In this document: piece after piece, positions 35,973-43,619 of the stretch | Layout: each line of letters opens with the position of its first letter | How positions within the stretch are numbered: the first letter of the stretch is position 1 | From: Shewanella mangrovisoli | GTDB taxonomy: Bacteria > Pseudomonadota > Gammaproteobacteria > Enterobacterales > Shewanellaceae | Reading direction: 5' to 3' | Assembly: GCF_019457635.1 (NCBI RefSeq) | Contig: NZ_CP080412.1 | Coordinates: 4,092,001 to 4,156,000, forward strand | DNA: 64,000 nucleotides | Position numbers and translations under genes: made by a program | The notes under the pieces: generated by a model | Seen by the model: only the letters and a program-made list of their open reading frames with translations | Told to the model about the DNA's origin: nothing | The model's database searches: none

Positions 35973-37137
35973 TCGCTACCATTTCCGACAATTTAGGCAC
36001 AGCTAATATTAGCGTGATACTTATCAGCGCTCCAACGGCGAGGATAACGAATAATATATTAATCGCACTCACTTCGAGCTGCCCCATCACCCAAATATAC
36101 AAGGCCGAAGTACAGACTTGGGCTATCCCCAGTAATGAGCTAGCCACCCCAGCCCTCGCCACAAATGGGCTGAGCGCCTGACTCATGGTCACCCCAAATC
36201 CAATCGCAAACCCTGAACATACCAAACCAAAACCGAGCAGATTGAATAACTGACCCAGCCAGCCCAATTGGGTCAAGATGAACACAAGCGCTGCTGCGGC
36301 AAATAATGTCTGAGAGAACATAATTAGCGATTTTTCTTTAAACTGGTTAAGCAAAAAGGGCGTCGAAAATGAGGCCAGCATACTTACCAATGCAGTCATC
36401 GCCATAGTGTTGGAATATTGACCTCGGTCAAACCCCATCTGCCCCATAATCAGCATGGGAGACACATTCACATAGCTTAAAATCGTGGTTACGCCTAAGG
36501 TCGTTATAACCACGCGGCTGATAAAAAAGCCTTGTTTAAAGGATTCAGTTTGCACTCTAGGCAAAGTTTGACTGTGAAATGACGCTTTAGAATAAGTCTC
36601 ACGCAAGACGAACAGACATAGTCCAAACACCAGCAATCCCATTACCGCCATAGTGTAAAACAAACTCGGCCACGGAAACCTAAGCATGATCAAATGCCCA
36701 ATTACAGGCGCGATCACAGGGATAATACAGGTCACGCCATTCACCATTGAGAGCACTTTAGCGCGGCGCTTATCGTCTAAGACATCACGCAAAATCGCGA
36801 ACGCGACGACATAACAACACCCCGCCCCGACTCCTTGCACAAAGCGAGCGACTAAAAACAGATCACTGCTTTGCGAGCGCGCCGCAAAATAGGAAGCTAA
36901 CGCAAACAGTAAGGCGCCAAAGAGCGTGATAGGTTTACGCCCAATCCTATCGGCTAAACTGCCCGCAAACAGCATAGTCGTCGCCATGCCCGCAAGATAC
37001 ACAGAAAACGCAATGTGCAGCTGCGCCTCAGTCGCCCCAAGTTGATTGGCGATTTGTGGCAATCCCACCAAGTACATATCTATCCCTGTCGGGTACATTA
37101 GGACTAAACCAAAGCAACATAAAAGATATCGAAACAT
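35947..37137 (-). CDS. mdtL: MFS drug efflux transporter MdtL
   Basis: 396 residues from the ATG at 37137; AGGGTG lies upstream, and a TTG at 37155 is less likely. Twelve helices of the DHA1 type. The N-terminal YPTGIDMYLVGLPQIANQLG and GAGCCYVVAFAILRDVLDDK, as well as the loop GSLADRIGRKP, correspond closely to E. coli MdtL, which confers chloramphenicol resistance. It exports compounds in exchange for protons. It is followed by and overlaps yidZ. Confidence 0.9.
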   Translation of the reverse strand: MFRYLLCCFGLVLMYPTGIDMYLVGLPQIANQLGATEAQLHIAFSVYLAGMATTMLFAGSLADRIGRKPITLFGALLFALASYFAARSQSSDLFLVARFVQGVGAGCCYVVAFAILRDVLDDKRRAKVLSMVNGVTCIIPVIAPVIGHLIMLRFPWPSLFYTMAVMGLLVFGLCLFVLRETYSKASFHSQTLPRVQTESFKQGFFISRVVITTLGVTTILSYVNVSPMLIMGQMGFDRGQYSNTMAMTALVSMLASFSTPFLLNQFKEKSLIMFSQTLFAAAALVFILTQLGWLGQLFNLLGFGLVCSGFAIGFGVTMSQALSPFVARAGVASSLLGIAQVCTSALYIWVMGQLEVSAINILFVILAVGALISITLILAVPKLSEMVANEQIPESA

Positions 37138-37267
37138 GACATGAACACCCTGCAAAAAGTTGCGTTTAGCCTAATGTGAGCGCGGCTTAAACGTGAGTGG
37201 CATTTTCGACAACAGCGATTTCCAATTGCGACCGAGTGGTATTGCAATGATAAATAAACCAAACCTC

Positions 37268-37287
37268 CTGTGACACGAGTATCACAG
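37268..37287 (-). terminator. Possible terminator of the M16 peptidase gene
   Basis: CTGTGA (37268-37273) pairs with TCACAG (37282-37287) across an 8-base loop, extended by CTCC/GGAG-like ends. It lies 35 bases beyond the M16 stop. The half-sites resemble a CRP box but the spacing is 8, not 6. Confidence 0.35.
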
Positions 37288-37322
37288 AAGGGAGCTCTTC
37301 AAAGGGATTATGATTTAATCGC

Positions 37323-40154
37323 TCACTGAGCCGTGATGGGTGCAGGTAAGGTTTCGATGGTCAAACGCTTATCATCCTTGAGGTATTTCTGCGCCAATTG
37401 GCTTAACTCGGCAGGCGTGATCTGCTGCACCAGAGCCAATCGTTGGTTAAAGCCCGCAAAACGCTCTGGTTGGCTTTGGGCGGTAGAGGCCAAATCTAAC
37501 CAAAAGTTATTGCTTTGCGGCGCCATCTGCATCCACTCCAACACTGGTTGGCGGGCGCGATTGAGTAAATCCTCACTGATCCCCGAAGGCGTTTTAACCT
37601 GCTTAACTGCGGTGGCGTAATACTTAGCCACCTCTGGCAACATGGTCTTAGTTGTCACGCTAAATAAGCCAAGATAACCATAACCCGTTGGGTTTAAGTC
37701 ACTGTATGAAAATGCCGAGGGTGAATAACTCGCACCGGCTTTTTCGCGAACATTTTCAGTGAGTAGGATGTTTAGTACCTGCTCGAGCAAACCTAACCCC
37801 ACCAGCTCACGGGGATTGCTCATATCCGTCGTCGGCCATACCTGCGCTAGTGCCGCCATATCGACTTGACCATAATGGGTCAGGCTCATTTGTGCCGGCA
37901 CTTTGGGAAATACAGGCACAATCGTCTGCCCCTTAGGGATCGGCTGTCGCGCAATGGCTCCTAGGGTTTGTGCAACCTCGGCAATCGCTTTGTCTTCATC
38001 AAAATCCCCAACAATCGCCAGCTCAATCGCCCCCTGCTGAACGGCAGAATGGAAGCTAGGCGCGAGTTCAGCAAACTGCCGCTTGAGGATTTCATCAGGA
38101 TTACCGTAGCCATAACGTTTGTCGCCATTATGGGCAATACGGGCAAACTGATTCGAAAACTCCAGTTGCGGATTGCTATGAATGCTCTGCTGCTCGGCAA
38201 TCACTTGCTCACGGAATAACTGCTCGGCCTGCTGATCCATCCCCGGGTCGACTAAATAGGCCGTTAGCACGCCTAATTGGGTGCGAAGTTCGGCAGCATT
38301 GGTGCTGATCTCGCCGCCAAAACTCTGTTCACGCAGACTCAAGCCCACCGAAATATCTTGGCCAGCAAAAATATCCTGCAAACTGTCCCAATCGTGCAGC
38401 CCTAAACCACCCTGCACAAAGGCGCTATTAAACAGGTAAGACAAACCATCTAGCTCGGGGAATGGCACCTCGCCAAAACCGATATTGAGACTCACCAGCG
38501 TCATCCCCTGATTAAAGGGGGTAGGTTTTACATTGAGGCGTACACCGTTAGCAAACTCTAGCTTACGAATCCCAGTTGCGGCATCGCGCTGTTCGGCAAC
38601 AATCTGTCCCGGCTCACCAAATTGGCTATAGGCAAACTCGGCAATGCTCTTGGTTTCGGGTGCTTTTACGGCTTGCTTTCGGCTCGCGTCGTAGGCGGCT
38701 AAGAGTTGTTTTTCAACATTTTCAATGGGTTTGTTATTGGTGAGATACAGATAAGGTATCCCTTCCCAAGCCTGTTTAAACGACTGCTGCAGTTTTTGCG
38801 GCGTGATACTTGGCATCAGCTTTTCAAACAGCGCCAGTTGCCATGCGGGTTCCACAGGCACACGTCGGCTCGCCACTGTATTCACTAGGCTTTCGGCAAT
38901 ATTGACACTATGGATGGTACTACTGCCAGCGGCACTGAGCTGATAGCCCTTGTGCATCCGCTTAAGCTGTTGGTCAATTTCCTGTTGGCTAAAACCAAAT
39001 TCCAGCGCCTGACGCAGGGTTTGCTCTAATAGTGCAAGTCCTTGCTGCCAGTTGTTTTCCTGCGTCCCCAAGGTCATTTGCGTGCCGTAGGCAATATCGT
39101 ATTGCGGGCCGATTTGTAAGCTTACGCCGTATAAGCCTTGGCTGTGTAGCAACTGTGATTCTAGGCGGCGATACAAAATACCATGGGCAAGCTCTAATAA
39201 AATCTCCTGCTCACGCAGCGCAATCGTATCTGGCTTAGGGGTTTGCGGTTTTAACAGCCCGAGGGAAACCGAGGTTTGCAGGCTTGGGTCAAAAAATGCC
39301 GCCGCCTCAACAGTGGTTTTAGCCTGTACCGTGCCTATGGATTGTGCCTTCACCCCAACAGCCTGCGGCGCGGCTTGCCAGTCGGTAAATTGCTGTTTGA
39401 TCTTGTGCTCGATACGATCAACATCAATATCCCCCACCACAATTAAGGTGGTGCGGGATGGCGTATAAAAACGCTGATAGAGAGACAATAACTTGTCACG
39501 ATTCGCATTTTGAATGCTCGTCGCCTCTCCCACAGGAAAGCGCTGCGACAGCAAGGTTTGCGGCATTAAAAAGGTTAACTGATGGCGATAGTTTTCTAAA
39601 TCGGCGCTACTGCGCTCACGCAGTTCAGACAAGACCACCGCCTTTTCACGCTCGATAAGGGCGGGATCCAGCAACAGATTACTGGCGATTTCGCGCATTA
39701 AAAACAAAGCGGTATCGACTTTATCTTGGCTATTGCTCGGTAAATTAAACTGATAAACCGTCTGCTGGAATTCAGTCACCGCATTGGTATCGGCCCCAAA
39801 ACTTAAACCTAAGCGTTGTAAGGTCGGGATCATCTCCCCCGCCGCGAGTCCGGTAGAGCCATTAAATGCCATATGCTCTAAGAAATGCACTAGACCTTGC
39901 TCGGCATCCGTTTCCATCACAGATCCAACATCCACCCGCATACGGACGATAACCGCCTGTTCAGGAGTTTTGTTGTTTACCAACAGATAGTGCAACCCAT
40001 TAGCCAGGGTGCCTGTGTGTACTCGCGGACTTAAGGGTAAATCGGCCGACTCAGGCCACAGCGGCGCTTCAACCGCCCTTAAGGGGAAGGCCACGCTGAT
40101 AAATAGCAGCCATAACCACAGGTGTTTAAACTGGATTCGCTTGAAATTATTCAT
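37323..40154 (-). CDS. M16 family zinc metallopeptidase (pitrilysin type)
   Basis: 943 residues. Signal peptide of about 27 residues (WLWLLFISVAFPLRAVEA). The inverted zinc motif HFLEH is at 90-94, with EREKAVVLSELRE downstream supplying the third ligand. The second half contains the inactive M16 repeats and the R/Y substrate-binding segment (EKAGASYSPSAFSYSD). Such two-domain clamshell enzymes degrade peptides, here in the periplasm or outer-membrane-associated. Single gene, no obvious partners. Confidence 0.93.
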   Translation of the reverse strand: MNNFKRIQFKHLWLWLLFISVAFPLRAVEAPLWPESADLPLSPRVHTGTLANGLHYLLVNNKTPEQAVIVRMRVDVGSVMETDAEQGLVHFLEHMAFNGSTGLAAGEMIPTLQRLGLSFGADTNAVTEFQQTVYQFNLPSNSQDKVDTALFLMREIASNLLLDPALIEREKAVVLSELRERSSADLENYRHQLTFLMPQTLLSQRFPVGEATSIQNANRDKLLSLYQRFYTPSRTTLIVVGDIDVDRIEHKIKQQFTDWQAAPQAVGVKAQSIGTVQAKTTVEAAAFFDPSLQTSVSLGLLKPQTPKPDTIALREQEILLELAHGILYRRLESQLLHSQGLYGVSLQIGPQYDIAYGTQMTLGTQENNWQQGLALLEQTLRQALEFGFSQQEIDQQLKRMHKGYQLSAAGSSTIHSVNIAESLVNTVASRRVPVEPAWQLALFEKLMPSITPQKLQQSFKQAWEGIPYLYLTNNKPIENVEKQLLAAYDASRKQAVKAPETKSIAEFAYSQFGEPGQIVAEQRDAATGIRKLEFANGVRLNVKPTPFNQGMTLVSLNIGFGEVPFPELDGLSYLFNSAFVQGGLGLHDWDSLQDIFAGQDISVGLSLREQSFGGEISTNAAELRTQLGVLTAYLVDPGMDQQAEQLFREQVIAEQQSIHSNPQLEFSNQFARIAHNGDKRYGYGNPDEILKRQFAELAPSFHSAVQQGAIELAIVGDFDEDKAIAEVAQTLGAIARQPIPKGQTIVPVFPKVPAQMSLTHYGQVDMAALAQVWPTTDMSNPRELVGLGLLEQVLNILLTENVREKAGASYSPSAFSYSDLNPTGYGYLGLFSVTTKTMLPEVAKYYATAVKQVKTPSGISEDLLNRARQPVLEWMQMAPQSNNFWLDLASTAQSQPERFAGFNQRLALVQQITPAELSQLAQKYLKDDKRLTIETLPAPITAQ

Positions 40155-40358
40155 AAAAATTCATTTTCTCCCCCCAATTGGGTTCATTAACCGGAGAAAA
40201 TGCTTACCTCAGTACTGATAAATTGACTTTTTACTATAGCCGCTAAAATGCTTTAAGTCACAAAATCAATACCTTACACCGTACTAAAAGCAATTATCAC
40301 TTTGATATTTAGCAAAATATCTTTAGAAATAATTTCATCAAAACCTCGATCTAAATGC

Positions 40359-40898
40359 CTAGTCCAACGGCAAACACTCCACGCCCCGCAGCGGCTGACA
40401 CAAGTGATAGCGAGCTTGGTTCACTAGGATATAGCCCAACTTTTCCTGTAAAGAAAATATCGATGGTTCAATCACTTGACTAGCATCAATCACCAAGGAA
40501 TGGATCTGCAAAAAACGGTGTTGCCCATAGGTGCGATGGCTTATCTGCGATCGGGTAAAATCCACACAGGCATAACGATTAAGCACTTGCATCCCATAAA
40601 ACTGCCGATTGATATTCCCCTGTGCATCACAAATTTCGGCGGGAATAAATTGAACCGCTTGACCTATAACATCTCGAAATTGCTCAACAAATGCTGCGCT
40701 TACCAGCTCAGGCCCAAGGGTGGGTAAAATGTCGTATTGTGTTATCTCATCATCAAGGACATCTACTTCATAGTAAAAGGTGCCAACGCCATTCGATGGT
40801 TGAGTCAAGGCGTCAGCATAAGACTGTACATTTCGCTCGCCATACACAAAATACACATCTCGATGGTAAAAACTCTGCAACTCATAAAATCGTTCCAT
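40359..40898 (-). CDS. DUF1629 / Imm11-like protein
   Basis: 179 residues from the ATG at 40898 (AGGA eight bases upstream); an in-frame ATG at 40928 is less likely. The pattern GPELVSAAFVEQFRDV, VQFIPAEICDAQG, then FYGMQVLNRYACVDF and ... FLQIHSLVIDASQVIEPSIF fits the DUF1629 family, members of which act as immunity proteins against secreted polymorphic toxins. There is no toxin, VgrG, PAAR or Rhs gene nearby, so it stands alone. No signal peptide, so cytoplasmic. The assignment rests on remembered family pattern and should be checked. Confidence 0.65.
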   Translation of the reverse strand: MERFYELQSFYHRDVYFVYGERNVQSYADALTQPSNGVGTFYYEVDVLDDEITQYDILPTLGPELVSAAFVEQFRDVIGQAVQFIPAEICDAQGNINRQFYGMQVLNRYACVDFTRSQISHRTYGQHRFLQIHSLVIDASQVIEPSIFSLQEKLGYILVNQARYHLCQPLRGVECLPLD

Positions 40899-40963
40899 CT
40901 TTACATCCTGTAAATAGTTTGAAAGCAACTCAACGTTTTGCTATCTACGGAAAAATTTCAATT

Positions 40964-40996
40964 AAAACAAAGCCCCGTAAACGGGGCCTTGTTTTT
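40964..40996 (-). terminator. Intrinsic terminator after ssb
   Basis: GCCCCGT-AA-ACGGGGC with flanking AAAACAA/TTGTTTT gives a long stem interrupted by one mismatch, running into TTTT on the minus strand. It lies 30 bases beyond the ssb stop and before the DUF1629 gene, so the two are separate transcripts. Confidence 0.88.
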
Positions 40997-41026
40997 GAAT
41001 CTTAGCACTATGCTAGATAATCAAGC

Positions 41027-41734
41027 TTAGAACGGGATATCGTCGTCCCAACCATCATCCAAATCTGGGGTGAAGTTTTGTTGTGGCTGTGGCGCTGGAC
41101 GTTGTGCTGGTGCCGCTGGTGCTTGATAGGCTGGTGCAGCAGGCTTAGGCGCATAACCACTCTGTTGTGGCTGAGCATGGGATTGCTGTTGCTGGCCATA
41201 GCTTTGCTGGGCAGGCTGCTGATTGTAGCCAGATTGTGGTTGCTGTGCAGGTGCTTGGTAACTTTGCTGTGCTGGCGCGTATTGGTTTTGCGCTGGCGCA
41301 GTTTGAGCCGGAGCCGCTTGGTAACCCGCGTTTTGTTGCATGCCACCCATAGGTGCACCTTGGCCTTGACCTTGACTTTGGCCTTGATTGCGGCCGCCTA
41401 ACATTTGCATGCTACCGCTTTGGTCGATAACCACTTCAGTGCTGTAACGATCTTGACCGCTTTGGTCTTTCCACTTACGCGTTTGCAGTTTACCTTCGAG
41501 GTAAACCTGTGAACCTTTACGCAGGTACTCACCCGTAATTTCAGCCAACTTGCCAAACAGAACCACACGGTGCCATTCAGTACGCTCTTGCTGTTGACCT
41601 TGTTGGTCTTTCCACGATTCGCTGGTCGCTACTGTGATGTTAGCGACTGCGTTACCGTTTGGCATGTAACGTACTTCTGGATCTTGTCCCAAATTGCCAA
41701 CCAAAATTACCTTGTTAACACCACGACTGGCCAT
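41027..41734 (-). CDS. ssb: Single-stranded DNA-binding protein
   Basis: 235 residues. OB-fold from 1 to 110 (MASRGVNKVILVGNLGQDPE; WHRVVLFGKLAEITGEYLRK), then a long linker rich in Gln, Ala, Pro and Gly with YQAPAQ-type repeats, ending in the acidic tip DDDIPF that binds partner proteins. The linker is longer than in E. coli SSB (178 residues). It protects ssDNA in replication, repair and recombination. CAGGAG precedes the ATG. I saw no LexA box upstream. Confidence 0.97.
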   Translation of the reverse strand: MASRGVNKVILVGNLGQDPEVRYMPNGNAVANITVATSESWKDQQGQQQERTEWHRVVLFGKLAEITGEYLRKGSQVYLEGKLQTRKWKDQSGQDRYSTEVVIDQSGSMQMLGGRNQGQSQGQGQGAPMGGMQQNAGYQAAPAQTAPAQNQYAPAQQSYQAPAQQPQSGYNQQPAQQSYGQQQQSHAQPQQSGYAPKPAAPAYQAPAAPAQRPAPQPQQNFTPDLDDGWDDDIPF

Positions 41735-41841
41735 TGAAATCTCCTGCGATTCTTTAAATAATCTATTAATTCAGTATGTTGTTTATAATTGTTGCCGCAA
41801 GGGAAAATCCGCTTCCCTAAAACTCGCGGCAATAACACATA

Positions 41842-43209
41842 TTATTGAGCAGAGCCTAACACAGCTCGGGCTTCTCTTAAATCGAAATGCTCGTCAACTT
41901 TGAGATAAGCAACTTTCTCGTCTAGCACCACAATCGCTTCGACCACCCCCATCAATTGTGACAACTGCGACGCCATATCCCGCGCTTGGGCTTTGTCTTT
42001 CACTTCGGCCTCTAAGGTGTAACTCTTAAGCAGCACAGGATTTTTCATTCCTAGGGTCAATAATAACCAAACACCCATCAATACCAGCGCGACGATAAAC
42101 ACTCCCACGGCGCCGACTAATTGGAACGCACCGCCACCGAGCATACCGCCACAGAAGGCGCCTAAGAATTGGCTGGTCGAATAGACGCCCATGGCCGAGC
42201 CTTTTTCACCCACTGGGCAGAATTTCGCAATCAAACTCGGCAGCGACGCCTCTAGGTAGTTAAAGCCGGTAAAAAACAGCAGCACGGCCACGCTCAACAC
42301 CCAGAGGTTGTTGGCAAAAATCGCCATGGCCGCAAGGGCAAACATCATGATCACTAAAGCAATTTGGAACATCGCCTTAGTATTCTTACGCTTCACCCCG
42401 ATGATGATTAACGGCACCATCAAGAAGAATGCGCCCACAAATGCGGGGAAATACAGCATCCAATGTTTTTCTTTCACCAGACCCGCATCGACTAAATCGA
42501 GCGGCAAGGCGACAAACACTGCGGTTAATACTAAATGCAGAATAAAAATGCCCGCATCGAGCCTAAACAGCTGCGGATCGGTCAGCATACGCTTAAGCTT
42601 GGCGGGCGCAGCTAAGGTATCGCCCTTAGGTGCATGGGAAATCGGATTCGGCACTAATAGCTGCACAATCAACATGCCAAGTACGGCAAGGCCTGCAGTT
42701 AACAGGAATAAACCCGATAAGCCTAAATGCTGCGCCACAATCGGGCCGACGAGTAACGACAGGGCAAAGGAGCCGCCGATACACATGCCGATAATGGCCA
42801 TCACCTTAGTGCGCTGCTCATCTCGGGTTAAATCCGCCGCTAAGGCCAACACGGCGGCGGCAATCGCCCCCATACCTTGCACGGCGCGGCCAAATACCAC
42901 ACCGTAAATGGTATCGGCATTGGCGGCAATTAAGCTGCCGATGGCGAACAATACCAATCCAGCGAGGATGACAGGTTTACGACCATACTTGTCGGATAAA
43001 ATCCCCATAGGGATCTGCAAAACGGCCTGAGTCAAGCCATAGGCACCAATGGCAATCCCCACCCAAAGGGGAGAAAAACCTTCTAAATGCTGACCATAGA
43101 GTGCAAAGACGGGCATGATCATAAACAAGCCCATCATACGTAAACCAAATACGCTGGCTAAAGAAAACGCGACTTTTTTCTCGGTTCCTGAAAGTCCGTT
43201 GTTACCCAT
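41842..43209 (-). CDS. MFS transporter, YajR-like, with C-terminal YAM domain
   Basis: 455 residues, nearly the length of E. coli YajR (454). Twelve helices of DHA1 type: GIAIGAYGLTQAVLQIPMG and DKYGRKPVI show motif A, and GVYSTSQFLGAFCGGMLGG matches YajR closely. After the last helix there is a small alpha/beta domain (about 385-455, VKDKAQARDMASQLSQLMGV) like the ferredoxin-fold YAM domain of YajR, unusual among MFS proteins. Substrate unknown. It lies between ssb and uvrA. Confidence 0.85.
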   Translation of the reverse strand: MGNNGLSGTEKKVAFSLASVFGLRMMGLFMIMPVFALYGQHLEGFSPLWVGIAIGAYGLTQAVLQIPMGILSDKYGRKPVILAGLVLFAIGSLIAANADTIYGVVFGRAVQGMGAIAAAVLALAADLTRDEQRTKVMAIIGMCIGGSFALSLLVGPIVAQHLGLSGLFLLTAGLAVLGMLIVQLLVPNPISHAPKGDTLAAPAKLKRMLTDPQLFRLDAGIFILHLVLTAVFVALPLDLVDAGLVKEKHWMLYFPAFVGAFFLMVPLIIIGVKRKNTKAMFQIALVIMMFALAAMAIFANNLWVLSVAVLLFFTGFNYLEASLPSLIAKFCPVGEKGSAMGVYSTSQFLGAFCGGMLGGGAFQLVGAVGVFIVALVLMGVWLLLTLGMKNPVLLKSYTLEAEVKDKAQARDMASQLSQLMGVVEAIVVLDEKVAYLKVDEHFDLREARAVLGSAQ

Positions 43210-43619
43210 GATTTTGCCCTGGATTGAAGTCTTTTAGGGGGCGCATGTTAACACACCCCAAAGCGTTTGCTCAAAAGGAAAAACCGCCCACGCCAATAGT
43301 GTAAAACAGTGGATTTTGCCCCGCGCCAATGCGGATGCTCGCACCTTAGCGTACGCTTAGGCCTTTATTTTTAAGACTTATCTAAAAGCCCATTGGCTAC
43401 AAATAGTTAACTCGATGCTTACAGAAGTTGGGTAAGTTCAAAGTCGTTATACGGATTAATCTTAGTTAATCCGCTAACTGCATCACCTTTTATCAGCAAT
43501 ACCAGCCCTACAACCGCGCCCAATCGGCATGTCAGCAAGATCACAGAATCGACTAAACTCGGCCGCCGAACTGTGCGATACTTAGGCTCATTTTTTTAAG
43601 CATAAGACTTGAGCGATAG
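43210..43619. other. Divergent intergenic region between MFS gene and uvrA
   Basis: 410 bases without a gene. An 18-base near-palindrome CCTTAGCGTACGCTTAGG (43344-43361, one mismatched pair) lies in the middle. No CTG-N10-CAG LexA box was recognised upstream of uvrA, although E. coli uvrA is in the SOS regulon. Confidence 0.4.

Noticed and set aside
37268..37287. CTGTGA...TCACAG as a CRP site
   Set aside because: The spacing between TGTGA and TCACA is eight bases, not six, and it lies downstream of a gene; a hairpin is the better reading.
43344..43361. Near-palindrome CCTTAGCGTACGCTTAGG as a LexA box
   Set aside because: It lacks the CTG-N10-CAG pattern and has a mismatched pair; a function could not be supported.
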